Assembly: GCA_023398165.1 (NCBI GenBank)
Contig: JAEWSQ010000018.1
Span: forward strand, 1-64,000
DNA length: 64,000 nt
DNA from: Spirochaetota bacterium
GTDB lineage: Bacteria > Spirochaetota > Spirochaetia > Treponematales > Treponemataceae
Direction: 5' to 3'
Shown: positions 44,529-54,560 of the stretch, piece by piece
Position numbering within the stretch: the first letter of the stretch is position 1
How the letters are laid out: each line of letters starts with the position of its first letter
Translations under genes and position numbers: made by a program
Notes under the pieces: generated by a model
The model's database searches: none
The model's input: only the letters and a program-made list of their open reading frames with translations
What the model was told of the DNA's origin: nothing

Positions 44529-46756
44529 TTTTCCAGCCTCTTTTCACTTACATTCATCACAGAATACGCCATTGACCTGATGATCTCCCCTGATGTATAT
44601 ACACAATCTTTTTCTTCCGGATTTATGATAATTACAACTCCATTATCATAAACAGTTTCCCTCAGTCCGTTTTCGAACACGGTATGTTTTTCAATTGATG
44701 CATCTTTCACTTTCTCCAATACTGATGTAATTTCATTGTATACAGAGGCAGCCTCATCAATCCAGTCAGGCGCATACACGCTCATATACGAGTCAAGTCT
44801 TGTTTCGTTCATATCATCCGCATTTTGTGTAACCCAGACAAAGGAAGGCATTGATCCGCTTTCAAGCAGTTTAAGTTTGTACCTCTGTGGATCTGTTTCA
44901 CGGTTTGCACTTACATTCGAAAATGGAATATATCCTTTTAGCACTATCTGATAAAAAGGTACTTCTGTATCCTCTATATCGAAGCGGCTTGAAGAGGACG
45001 GAAGATCGCCTGCAAATGAAGTATATGCAAGGGCATATGCAAACGGCCGGGAGAAATACAGTTTTCTTCCCTCTGAAAGGCTTGCAATAAGAGACTCGAA
45101 AACGTCCTGCGTCTGCGGCCGGGAAATACCTGTTCCTGAAGAAAAATTAGAGCCTAAAACCTGGGCAAGTGTATCAGGAGCAAGATTTAGAGAAGTATTT
45201 GTTAACGATTCTTTAAAATGCCGTGTATATTTTTCAACAGAAGATGCCTTGAGTATCCAGTAAGGCTCGCTTTCGTATCTCTCATTAAATGTCGCAAGAG
45301 CATACTGCGGAATTGCTGCAGGAGTTTTATTAATAGCTCTGTTTGTATTAAGTTCTTTTAAATGCATAAGATCTGATTTAAATAAATTTACAAAGTCTGC
45401 ACCTGCATAAAAAGGAATATTTTTAGTTTCCAATAGCCCGATCATTTTAGTAAATTCCTTTTTCCCTCCAAGTGCACTTTCAGGTTTTGCACTTACAGGA
45501 TATTTCCCAAATAAACCGCCATCCGCCCAGCCGTCATATTTTACGACAAAGTTAGTGACACCCTTTTGTTCAAGATTTTCAACAGTACGTATGACATCAT
45601 TAAACGGCGTGTAGGGGACCATAACATCAAGCGGGATTCCCGCAACAGGCTTTTTTTTCTCCGTGCTTCCTAAAAAACTGAGAACAAGAGAGGGTTCTAT
45701 GCCTGTTTTATCAAGAGGAAATTTTCCGTTATCCTGAAGATATTTTCTATATGCCTTTGCCATTCCGGTATAATCAGATTCTTTTTCACCAAGAAAAATA
45801 TACCGGACAGAAAACACTTCATCTGCGAAATTTCCTTTTTCAAATATTTTAATATCGCGCGGAGTTCCGGTTCTTTCCCGAAATGAAAACACGTCATAAT
45901 CGCGGACAATACAGGAAGCATTAACCGCATTGTAGCTCGTCTTTTGAAAGGCAGTTTCGGCGCTTATGTATGCGCGGGAAGGACTCTTTTCAATAACGGC
46001 AATAAAACCTGCACCCTCTTTTTTCATGCCGAATACCGGAAGATGAATTTCCTCTGTCACATTTTTTTTCATAACAGGAATTACAGATACATCACGAGCG
46101 TACACATACTGCTGATAAAGCGCCTCTGTATTTCTGTTAGTGAAATTAATAAGAGAGCCGCAGCCGTCCGGTACAAATATATACCCCTTCTCATCTTCCC
46201 CGGCAGAGCCGAAATACGGAAGCAGCGTAAAATCAAGAATTCTTAACACATCTTCATCGTTTTCCCATATTTGTCCGAGAGGGACTGATGCGACAAGGCT
46301 GTTTCCCTCGATGGTAATATCAACAGGAATTTCTATTCCTTCGCGTTTAAAAAACTGTACTAAACGGAATCCGTTTTCTAGAGTTTGAACATCGAGCGTA
46401 TTGCGCTTTACGACATTCGTGTAGCTGTTAGCAGGAAAAAAAGACCCTTTATCATCCTTAGTGCGTATTGTTACTATTGAAGGAACAGCGTTTTTATTAA
46501 AACCCGAGGATGCTGTATCGGACTCCCAATCTGACGGAACAGAGTACCAGACATAACCTGAAGAAATACAGCGTACCGCGAAGAATCCGTTTTTTTCATC
46601 CAGATATAGTTCAAGTTCTTCTGTCTGCGCCGCAATAACATAGCCAGAAGATGCAAGTTCTTCTTCCGGTATAGAACGGCTTTCTGCCAACGAAGGCAGC
46701 TGAAGAAATACAAAGAGAATCAAAACTGCTGTATATATTTTCTTAACCATCATCAC
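44525..46756 (-). CDS. DUF5696-type secreted protein of a sugar-uptake operon
   Basis: A 743-residue protein with a signal peptide (VKKIYTAVLILFVFLQLPSLA). The first half is a beta-rich domain (YLDEKNGFFAVRCISSGYVWYSVPSDW) and the second half looks like an alpha/beta barrel: FVVKYDGWADGGLFGKYP, FTKMIGLLETKNIPFYAGADFVN. Proteins of this kind (DUF5696) occur beside ABC sugar importers in Firmicutes. I infer a glycoside-hydrolase-like fold but see no proven catalytic pair. GTG 46756 is six bases after GGAG; ATG at 46753 is an alternative start. Confidence 0.7.
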   Translation of the reverse strand: MMMVKKIYTAVLILFVFLQLPSLAESRSIPEEELASSGYVIAAQTEELELYLDEKNGFFAVRCISSGYVWYSVPSDWESDTASSGFNKNAVPSIVTIRTKDDKGSFFPANSYTNVVKRNTLDVQTLENGFRLVQFFKREGIEIPVDITIEGNSLVASVPLGQIWENDEDVLRILDFTLLPYFGSAGEDEKGYIFVPDGCGSLINFTNRNTEALYQQYVYARDVSVIPVMKKNVTEEIHLPVFGMKKEGAGFIAVIEKSPSRAYISAETAFQKTSYNAVNASCIVRDYDVFSFRERTGTPRDIKIFEKGNFADEVFSVRYIFLGEKESDYTGMAKAYRKYLQDNGKFPLDKTGIEPSLVLSFLGSTEKKKPVAGIPLDVMVPYTPFNDVIRTVENLEQKGVTNFVVKYDGWADGGLFGKYPVSAKPESALGGKKEFTKMIGLLETKNIPFYAGADFVNLFKSDLMHLKELNTNRAINKTPAAIPQYALATFNERYESEPYWILKASSVEKYTRHFKESLTNTSLNLAPDTLAQVLGSNFSSGTGISRPQTQDVFESLIASLSEGRKLYFSRPFAYALAYTSFAGDLPSSSSRFDIEDTEVPFYQIVLKGYIPFSNVSANRETDPQRYKLKLLESGSMPSFVWVTQNADDMNETRLDSYMSVYAPDWIDEAASVYNEITSVLEKVKDASIEKHTVFENGLRETVYDNGVVIIINPEEKDCVYTSGEIIRSMAYSVMNVSEKRLEK

Positions 46757-46772
46757 ATGAAACTCCTTTACC

Positions 46773-48878
46773 TTACATTCTCATGAGTATTTCCTGCACA
46801 AGCGTGGAACCGAAAGACCATATCTGCGAGAACAGAGAAAAGAACAGCAGCATTATTACAATTATTAGAACAATGCCTGCTACCGTGAGAGCCATGGAAA
46901 AAATAGTTTTCTTAAAAGTGTACTGATGAACTGCTTTTACCGCCATGGTCATCATAAATATTGAATACCCTATCTGTACTGTCTGGAAAATATCGAGGAA
47001 TAATCCTTCCTCCCTTGTAATAACATTGCTTATAATTGTTAAGGGAATAACGGAAAGAACATAAAAAAGCCGCGCAAATGAACTGAAAATCCAAATTTCC
47101 TAAAACTTACCCATGCCGTCTAGAAGCGTGCAGACTGCCCAGTTTGAAACACACCACAGGATAAAGATGCCGACGGTTGATGCAAAATTTATAAGAAGAT
47201 TCATTTCATCGAGTTTATTGCCGTTAAAAATAAACCCGGTAAACTGAAATTCAATAATACTCATTATAAAAGTCAATACTAGAATACTATTTGCAAAAAG
47301 AAGTCTGCCCTGCTTTTCATCCTTCAGCTCCTCCCATCCCCTTCCCGGATGTGCTATAAGATAAAACGGAAACTGAAGAGCCTTAACATATACCGATCTT
47401 TCAACAGGACGGTTTTTTCTTCTTTGAATAATTATGTGAGAAATAACCGGAGGAGAAACAAGAGCGAGAACGATGCAGAGCATGAAGAGCATAAAATTGT
47501 CCCGCAGGAAAGCAGTTCTCCATTCAAGGAAGGAATCGGAATAGAAACGGTGAAACTGAGCCTCTTTGTAGAAGTACATTGATTTCTCATAATTACCGAG
47601 CCGTTCATAGGAACGTCCGAGTCCGCGGAGAATCAGATAATTGCTGCGGTCAAGCTTAAGTGCCTCATACCACGGCTCAAGGGCTTGTTCATAGTATCCT
47701 TCCTCATAGAGAATTGTAGCTGACCGCAGTGCCTTTCCGTACCGTGTCGGTTTAAATGAAGTGAGGCTTCCCTTAACATTATCAAGAACATATATTGTAT
47801 CTTGTATACAGACTAAGTCTGCAGCATTGCCGAAGGTGCCTGTCTGGTTTCCCGGTCCGCCCGATATTGATACTAAGTTGCATGACTGGTCGTACTGAAA
47901 AATCCGCCCGCGTTCGACATCGAGTACTGTAATGAATCCGTAGTCATCGACATCGAGAGCAATGAGACTCGATTTTTCGATGCGGTTTGTGTAGGTATAT
48001 TCAAAATCGCCGAAAAACATGAGGTCGGGTTTTTGTATAAAAAAGAGAATATTCTGGGAAAGTGGATTCAGTTTTCTCACCTGTCCCGGCTGTTCATTAT
48101 CCCCGTAATTGGATACAGTATAAATGAAACCTTCTTTATCAATACAGAAATTTGCATACTCAACGGGAACATACCGGTACATTCTCTGCTGCTGTTCTTT
48201 TGTCGCAAAAAATCTCCATACACGGTCGGAGAGAAGCTTCTGGTTTACGCTGACCTTATTTGATCCGAAGAAACCCAGAAAGTCGCCGTTTTCATCAAAG
48301 GTGTAGGCGCCTTCATATGCCCCGAACGAAAGCACATATATAACACCTGCATGATCGACTAGAACTTTATGCGGAATGAAATCTGTCTGTTCATCTATTA
48401 AATCGGTAACCGGTTTTCTAATAACCCTGGTGCAGACTCCGTCAAGAGAGGTAATAAAAACTGCTTTAGCACCCCGGTCTGCTATGTATAGATTTTTATT
48501 CTCATCCACATACAAGCCTGCAGGTTCCTCAAGTTCGAGATTTGAACCATCCAATGAAAAAGAATTTATAGTTTTCACGAGTTTCATTTCTGAATCAACA
48601 ACAATGACTCTTTTATTTCCCGAGTCGAGAATATAAATAAACCCTTCAGTATCTTTGCATAAATCCTTAGGATTATTCATCGCCCCTATTCCAAGATGCC
48701 AGCCGTTTACCGCGTTTCGAGCTTCATAAGAAGGGAAAGAGGGAACACTTGTGTCCCATATATCATACTTATAGGAAAGATAGGTGACAGGAGCGTTTAA
48801 AGGAGGAACTGCAAAGGCTGAAAAGGCAATAAGGCAAAACAAAAGGATTGTAAAATTTTTTTGTATCTTCCTTTTCAT
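46773..48878 (-). pseudogene. NHL/TPR/Yip1-domain membrane protein split by an in-frame TAG
   Basis: Start ATG 48878 (AAGGAG upstream), with a signal peptide ending AFAVP. Residues about 60-400 form an NHL-type beta-propeller (NPKDLCKDTEGFIYILDSGNKRVIVVD and similar repeats), then TPR-like helices (GYYEQALEPWYEALKLDRSNYLI), then a Yip1-type membrane domain. A TAG at 47100-47102 ends the frame after GMGKF, yet the same frame continues EIWIFSSFARLFYV for 108 more codons of membrane-helix sequence to 46773, completing the Yip1 domain. A CAG-to-TAG change is the simplest cause. Truncated protein would still have most helices. Sits mid-operon, so downstream genes could be affected by polarity. Confidence 0.75.
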
Positions 48879-48882
48879 AACC

Positions 48883-49773
48883 CTACTCCTTAATCCCGGA
48901 TGAGGCCATTGTTTGAATGACCGATTTCTGCGTTGCTTGAAACAGCACAAGAGGAGGAATCATCATTACGAGGGCAACAGAAGCAACAACCCCTGCGCGT
49001 GCAAAACCGCCCGACTGTATCTGCGTCATAATGGAGGGAAGAACTTTCATACTCTCGTCATAGATGAACGAGTTTCCGCTCTGATTCCAAACATCCTTGA
49101 ATGAGAAAATTATGAGTGTTAACCAGGCCGGCTTTACCGAAGGCATAACGACCTTTGACCAGATAAAAAACTCATTGCCTCCGTCTATTCTTGCAGCTTC
49201 TAAAAGCGAAACTGGAATTTGAGTCATAAACTGCTTCATAAGAAAAACGCCGAGAGTTCCCTGCACCACAGGCAGAATTAATGAAAGATAAGAATTTATT
49301 AGACCGAGCTTTGCAATAATAACATACTGGGGTATATACAAAACCTGTCCGGTAAAGAGGAGAGCAAGAACAATAATTTGAGAGATTATTTTTTTCCCGG
49401 GGAATTCATGTTTTGCAAGAGGATAAGCCGCCATGCTCGCAAATATAACGCTTCCCGTTGTCGCAAGCACTGTCACAAAAGCGCTGTTGAACAAGTAGCG
49501 GCTGAAGGGAACCCATAAACTCGATAAAATATGTTTAAGCTGAATGAAATTATCCAGCGTAGGATTTGCAACATACAGACGGGGAGGAAAAATAAAAAGT
49601 TCTTCCATCGGTTTAAATGCAGAGACAAGGGTATAAATAATGGGAAGCAGCATAAAAGAACCGAGAAGCGCAAGCCACAGAAACAAAAAGAAGTCAACCC
49701 CGCGCGATCTGTTTATTTTATCTGCCCCGCGGTACTTAATACGGCGGATTACTTTTTTAACTGTACTAGTCAT
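48883..49773 (-). CDS. Carbohydrate ABC transporter permease (MalG type)
   Basis: A 296-residue permease with six transmembrane helices and the EAA loop IPVSLLEAARIDGGNEFFIWSKVVMPSVKP. It starts after AGAGGG, overlaps the MalF-type gene by eight bases and ends four bases before the NHL/Yip1 start. It belongs to the first importer set. Confidence 0.94.
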   Translation of the reverse strand: MTSTVKKVIRRIKYRGADKINRSRGVDFFLFLWLALLGSFMLLPIIYTLVSAFKPMEELFIFPPRLYVANPTLDNFIQLKHILSSLWVPFSRYLFNSAFVTVLATTGSVIFASMAAYPLAKHEFPGKKIISQIIVLALLFTGQVLYIPQYVIIAKLGLINSYLSLILPVVQGTLGVFLMKQFMTQIPVSLLEAARIDGGNEFFIWSKVVMPSVKPAWLTLIIFSFKDVWNQSGNSFIYDESMKVLPSIMTQIQSGGFARAGVVASVALVMMIPPLVLFQATQKSVIQTMASSGIKE

Positions 49774-50686
49774 TTGAAACCCTCTTTATTATTTTCAAAA
49801 TGATCTGATTCGTAACAACCATGATGACAAATAAAAACACAGAAATTGTACAGGCGTACCCCATCTCAAAACGGACTATACCAAAATCATTTATGTACGT
49901 TCCAATCGTATCCGCAGCATAACCGCGTGTCGGAAAACCGGCAACAGATTTAACAACTTCCGTTACCCCGAATGATGCGCTAATCTGCATGACGGCGCCG
50001 AACAAAAGCTGAGGAGCCATACTCGGCAGCGTAATGTACCATAACTCCTGCCAGCGGTTTTTAATACCGTCAATAACTCCTGCTTCATACAGCGATTTAT
50101 CTATGCTTTGAAATCCTGCAATAAAGGCAAGAAAGCCGGCACCGAAACTGAGCCACAGCTGTACCACAAGGACAACACCCAGTACATATTTTGTGTCACC
50201 TATCCAGTCCCTTGGCTCCTGAAGAATGCCGAGAGTCATAAGCCACCCGTTCATTAATCCGTAAAAATCGCCTGAGAAAATAATCGTCCAAATATAAAAA
50301 ACATTTCCTGCAAGCGTAGGAGCATAAAATACAAGAGTCCATAGGGAACGGGGAACGGGTTTGTAATCATTAATGAGCCATGCAAGAAGGAAAGATAAAA
50401 CATACCCTGCAGGCCCTGTAATAAAAGCAAATATCAGCGTGTTTTTTAAAACAGTTAAAAAAACCTGATCATCGAGAAGAAGACGTACGTAATTTGAAAG
50501 CCCCACCCACCGCGGTGTTTCGAGCATATTAAAATTGGTAAAACTTAAAAATATAGAGGAGATGATCGGAATAAGAGTGAACACAATAAACAGAATAAAA
50601 AAAGGAGCCATTAAGGCATAGCTCTCGCGGGCGGCCCATATTTTCTGTGCAAGTGTTTTTGTTCCGGCATACTGAAGTTTATTCAT
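49766..50686 (-). CDS. Carbohydrate ABC transporter permease (MalF type)
   Basis: A 306-residue permease with six transmembrane helices and the EAA loop LYEAGVIDGIKNRWQELWYITLPSMAP. I chose ATG 50686 (MNKLQYAG), which overlaps the binding-protein stop (GATGAATAA) and has AAAGGAG upstream; the longer open frame lacks support. Confidence 0.93.
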   Translation of the reverse strand: MNKLQYAGTKTLAQKIWAARESYALMAPFFILFIVFTLIPIISSIFLSFTNFNMLETPRWVGLSNYVRLLLDDQVFLTVLKNTLIFAFITGPAGYVLSFLLAWLINDYKPVPRSLWTLVFYAPTLAGNVFYIWTIIFSGDFYGLMNGWLMTLGILQEPRDWIGDTKYVLGVVLVVQLWLSFGAGFLAFIAGFQSIDKSLYEAGVIDGIKNRWQELWYITLPSMAPQLLFGAVMQISASFGVTEVVKSVAGFPTRGYAADTIGTYINDFGIVRFEMGYACTISVFLFVIMVVTNQIILKIIKRVSND

Positions 50687-53567
50687 CAAGACCGAGCTCC
50701 TTTCTTTTCCGTGTAATTTCCTCGTCAATAAGCTGGCAGTATTTATACAGTGTGGCGCGTGCATTTGCGTTATTATAAAAAACCTTGCTGTATGCAGTAT
50801 CGACCATACGGACAGTATAATATCCGCCGGGAACTTCAGGAATTTCTTTTACGTGTTTCCACTGTTCCATGAGTGTCTGAGCTTCACTTTTTGACCACGG
50901 CATTTTTTCAAATGTGGTAATATTTGCAGTATTTAACCGGGCAGCCGTTCCAAGTAAAATTTCCAGCTGGGAGGCAAATTTATACTGCACATCAGGACTG
51001 CTCCACCACTTAAGAAATTCCCAGCCGGCCTCCGGATTTTTTATAGTACGGAACATTATGGATGCACCGCCTCCTGCTCCCTCGCTCCGGTCAATAGTTC
51101 CATCGCTTTTTTCCATACCCGGAATTGGAACCATACCCCATTCATTCCGAATTTCCGGAGCGGCAGCGGTAAGAAGATTATACATGCCGTAACTGGCAAT
51201 GCCCAACGGCATTTCCCCTGATCTGAATCTTGTATAAAAATCGAACTTATTTATAAAACCATAGTTGGAATAAAAATCTGTCCACTGTTTAAAAGCGGCA
51301 TAAGCTTCCGGCTGAGTTAATCCTGTTTTTCTCCCATCTTCTAAATAAAAAGATCCTCCATTCTGCAGAAGCAGTGTGGGAAACAGATTACGCGAACCCA
51401 TACCTGCTTGAATAAGATCCATGCTGTCAACCTGCTGATACGGAAGACCGATCTGCATATTATTGCGCTGCAGAACAGGAATTATTGCATAGACATCTTT
51501 CCATGTCTGAGGCGGCTCAATACCGAGCTCACGGAAAATATCTTTGCGGTAGAACATCATATGAAAATCCTGCGTAAAGGGAACAGCATATACGCCTCCG
51601 CGGTAGGTGTATGGATCAAATGCAGTCTCAAAAAAATTGGAGCGGATACTTTCAAAGCCTTCAATATCAGATAGATTATATAAGGCGCCGCGCGAAGCTA
51701 AGTCCACCGGCTGGCTTCGGGAAATATTTATTGCAACTTCGGGTCCTCTTCCTGCAAGAGTCGCTTCAATGAGGGAACCCTGAACAAGACTGAGATTTAC
51801 GGCGATGCCGGTTTTGGGAGTAAAATCATTTGTTATTAAGTCCCGTAAAATTTGAGCCTGATCGCGGCCGCTTTGAATCCAAACCGAAACCGCATTTTTT
51901 TCCTTACCGCCGATGCTGTTATAGTCTTCTATAAAGGACGCAAAAAAAGCCCGTACATTAAACCATGTCTGCGCAAAAAAATTTGCAGAGGGCTTCGGCA
52001 GATCAGTGCCTGCAGAAACAAAACCTACATAATCGAGCTCAAGAGGAATCTCTTTACGCTGAAGGATCCATGTTGCAAGATTTGCAATATTATCTCTAAA
52101 GTTAGTCTGCTTGTACGAAATATACTGAGGCTTTTCTGCGAAGGACGCGAGCTGAAGCGCAAGAATGCGAAGTGTAGATGCCTCGCTTCCTTTTTGCCCG
52201 GTAATTTCCTCAAAAAGATCCGCCTGTTCTGTAAACCGCCGGGAAAGGGACTCAAGTCTTTCTATAAGCCCCGGAATCTCTTTTTCAAGCTGATAGTCGC
52301 GGTATTTATCGGGCTCGCTTCCCATGATCATTATAAAACGGCGGCGGAGAGTATTTACTTCATACGTTAAATCATCAAGGGCAGTGAGGATGGGAGTAAG
52401 CCGTCCCAGGCTTGTTTCCAGCCTGACGGTATGTTCCCCCTTCGTAAGATACACCGGCGTTTCCTCCCCGCTCTGCGTCCGCGGAGTTACAATCTGCCAG
52501 TTTAAGTTATACGGAATTTCAACGGTTTCATGCTCTGAACAAAGAATGCTGCCGTCTATGCTGATTTTCACTACCGCAGCCATACCGCGCTGATTATTCT
52601 GCCGGGCCTTAGTATAAAAAGTATACAGACCGTCTTCAGGTACAGTAACCTTCCATTCAGCCCACTGCCCCGGAAGTTTCCAGGTCCAGTTGCCGCCGAG
52701 TGTATTGAGGCGGATTTTTGAGGGATGAGACGGCTCGGTCGCAGCATCGGTTCGGTCGCAGGTAGGAATGAGAGTGGAATCCGATTTTAAAAAAGGTTTT
52801 TCAGCCTGAACTTTTATGAGTACCGGTTCAAAAGTATCAGCCGTTTCACCAGAGACAGCCTCTGTATTTTTGTAAGCTGCAGAAAGCTGTTCATATGAAG
52901 GGAGCGGTTCAGAATTATACAGTCTGATACTTTTAATCGCCAGAGCTTCGCGTTTAAGAACAAGCGTCACAGAGTGTGAGCCTTTATCAATGTAGAGGGG
53001 GATTCTCTTATTGTAAAAACCCTGGGTATCAATAAAATCCCGAACGGTCCATTGAGGTTCTTCTTCCTGCTCCGGATACAGATCGTTTCCGTTGCCGTCT
53101 TTGCGGATATCCCCGGCATCTTTCCATGTACGGTAAAACCTTACGCTCATAAAATCGTCATGGGGAACCTTGCCGTCAAGTCTCAGCTCAAATTCAATGC
53201 TCATCCCCTTCCCGGAAAGAGGATAATATTCAAGCTCAACATAATAAATACCGCTTTCGCCGATATTCACAGGCCATGTGACTTCACCCTCTTCATTAGT
53301 CCAGGCAAGCACATTCTCTTTTCCTTCCAGTTCGCCTATACGTTCAATAACAGCATTATTCGACCCGCTGTAGGAAAGCGCATCTATTACAACAACAGTA
53401 TTTGGATTTTCTGCATTTTCATGTTCTTTAAGATACCCGCTTATTGAACTGCCCCTCGTCCAGCGGATAACAGATTTTTCAACACCGGAATAATCCTCTG
53501 TACTGATATGAGAAAAAAGCAGTAAAGATACTATAACTGATAAAAGCACCTTCCGTTGATTGCTCAC
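50679..53567 (-). CDS. Large extracellular solute-binding protein with N-terminal carbohydrate-binding-like domains
   Basis: A 962-residue secreted protein. After a signal peptide come two beta-sandwich, CBM-like domains (about 60-215 and 280-410: YYVELEYYPLSGKGMSIEF, WKVTVPEDGLYTFYTKARQNNQRG), a helical linker (about 410-545) and a family-1 binding-protein domain (about 545-962: AILRDLITNDFTPKTGIAVNL, YAVPFTQDFHMMFYRKDIF, GWEFLKWWSSPDVQYKF). Twice the usual length. GTG start preceded by GAGGGG. First gene of the operon; its permeases follow directly. Such large proteins accompany uptake of complex oligosaccharides in Paenibacillus-like operons. Confidence 0.85.
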   Translation of the reverse strand: MSNQRKVLLSVIVSLLLFSHISTEDYSGVEKSVIRWTRGSSISGYLKEHENAENPNTVVVIDALSYSGSNNAVIERIGELEGKENVLAWTNEEGEVTWPVNIGESGIYYVELEYYPLSGKGMSIEFELRLDGKVPHDDFMSVRFYRTWKDAGDIRKDGNGNDLYPEQEEEPQWTVRDFIDTQGFYNKRIPLYIDKGSHSVTLVLKREALAIKSIRLYNSEPLPSYEQLSAAYKNTEAVSGETADTFEPVLIKVQAEKPFLKSDSTLIPTCDRTDAATEPSHPSKIRLNTLGGNWTWKLPGQWAEWKVTVPEDGLYTFYTKARQNNQRGMAAVVKISIDGSILCSEHETVEIPYNLNWQIVTPRTQSGEETPVYLTKGEHTVRLETSLGRLTPILTALDDLTYEVNTLRRRFIMIMGSEPDKYRDYQLEKEIPGLIERLESLSRRFTEQADLFEEITGQKGSEASTLRILALQLASFAEKPQYISYKQTNFRDNIANLATWILQRKEIPLELDYVGFVSAGTDLPKPSANFFAQTWFNVRAFFASFIEDYNSIGGKEKNAVSVWIQSGRDQAQILRDLITNDFTPKTGIAVNLSLVQGSLIEATLAGRGPEVAINISRSQPVDLASRGALYNLSDIEGFESIRSNFFETAFDPYTYRGGVYAVPFTQDFHMMFYRKDIFRELGIEPPQTWKDVYAIIPVLQRNNMQIGLPYQQVDSMDLIQAGMGSRNLFPTLLLQNGGSFYLEDGRKTGLTQPEAYAAFKQWTDFYSNYGFINKFDFYTRFRSGEMPLGIASYGMYNLLTAAAPEIRNEWGMVPIPGMEKSDGTIDRSEGAGGGASIMFRTIKNPEAGWEFLKWWSSPDVQYKFASQLEILLGTAARLNTANITTFEKMPWSKSEAQTLMEQWKHVKEIPEVPGGYYTVRMVDTAYSKVFYNNANARATLYKYCQLIDEEITRKRKELGLDE

Positions 53568-53656
53568 TATAAACCCCTCAGGCTTTTTGCTTAATACTAC
53601 CTATAAACTCTATCAGATATGATAAACCCCTTTTTAAAAAACCGCAATAAAAAAGT

Positions 53657-53679
53657 GCTAAAAAATGTTAATTTTTAGC
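53657..53679. promoter_or_regulatory. Candidate operator: GCTAAAAA-N7-TTTTTAGC
   Basis: A perfect 8-bp inverted repeat just downstream of a minus-strand TATAAT (53683-53688), so it would cover the transcription start of the sugar operon. A further TTTTTAGC lies at 53768-53775, upstream of the lipoprotein promoter. The LacI-family regulator at 55956-56978 is the obvious candidate to bind; this is inference. Confidence 0.5.
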
Positions 53680-53815
53680 TTTATTATAACTTAATTTAGT
53701 TTACCAAAATCCATGTAACTTCCCTGTTTTCAATCATTAACACCGATAATAGCGCAATATAGCGGGGTTTTTAGCTTATTTAAGGTATTTATTTACTTTA
53801 TTAATCATTTTTTTG

Positions 53816-53844
53816 TTGCAGTATTTGAAAAGCACCTGTATAAT
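53816..53844 (+). promoter_or_regulatory. Promoter of the carbohydrate-binding-like lipoprotein
   Basis: Plus strand: TTGCAG (53816-53821), 17-base spacer with TG extension, TATAAT (53839-53844), in an A/T-rich setting. Confidence 0.7.
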
Positions 53845-53876
53845 AATGATAACTAATCAGCAAATGGAGGAATTCG

Positions 53877-54506
53877 ATGAAGAAATTAAATGTATTAGTT
53901 GTTTTTATTGCGGTTATGCTCATGTTCTCAGGATGTGCATCAAAACCTGAAGAAGCAGCAGCTCCGGTACAGGAGGCAGCAGCTGCAGAAACACCTTCGT
54001 ATGTGGAACTTGCAATGCCCTCAGGCGAAGCTGTTCTCATGGATAATTTTGAAGACGGCAACTTCTGGTATGCTGTTGCAGACAGCTGGGATCAGTGGGG
54101 AAGCCATAACCTCTCACTCACTGCTGAGCTTTCAAAAAGCTGGGGAACAGACGGCGGCACATCACTGGAATGCGTTTACGATATAGCAACCGCAGATACC
54201 TCAAAGCAATCATCGTTCTGCTGCGACCAGCCTTTGGAAACAGACTGGACCGGTGCGAAATTCATTGTATTCGATATTAATAATGTTGAAAAACAGGATG
54301 TTCAGCTTAACGTAGCTCTCCAGACAACAGACGCATGGACATGGTCACAGTCAGCAGATCTCATATTCCCCCCCGGAGAACATCTTGCAGTATTTGCAGT
54401 CGATGCGTTTGCAGGACTTGAAGCTGTCAAACGCATGATCATTAACGTTACCGGTGAAAATCCCGGCGGAACTCTTCTTATCGACAACTATAGAGTCATT
54501 TACTGA
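53877..54506 (+). CDS. Lipoprotein with CBM-like domain
   Basis: A 209-residue lipoprotein: signal with FSGC lipobox (Cys20), an Ala/Glu/Pro-rich linker (about 21-45), then a beta-sandwich domain (MDNFEDGNFWYAVADSWDQWG ... GGTLLIDNYRVIY) resembling CIA30 or carbohydrate-binding modules. GGAGG precedes the ATG. It is divergent from the sugar-transport operon, so it probably captures the same glycan at the surface. Confidence 0.75.
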   Translation: MKKLNVLVVFIAVMLMFSGCASKPEEAAAPVQEAAAAETPSYVELAMPSGEAVLMDNFEDGNFWYAVADSWDQWGSHNLSLTAELSKSWGTDGGTSLECVYDIATADTSKQSSFCCDQPLETDWTGAKFIVFDINNVEKQDVQLNVALQTTDAWTWSQSADLIFPPGEHLAVFAVDAFAGLEAVKRMIINVTGENPGGTLLIDNYRVIY

Positions 54507-54526
54507 TAGCATAATTGGAAAAACGA

Positions 54527-54559
54527 AGCTCCCGGCAAAAAGCCAGGGAGCTTTTTTTT
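54527..54559 (+). terminator. Terminator after the lipoprotein
   Basis: AGCTCCCGGC pairs with GCC-A-GGGAGCT, followed by a run of T (54552-54559). Confidence 0.92.
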
Positions 54560-54560
54560 A

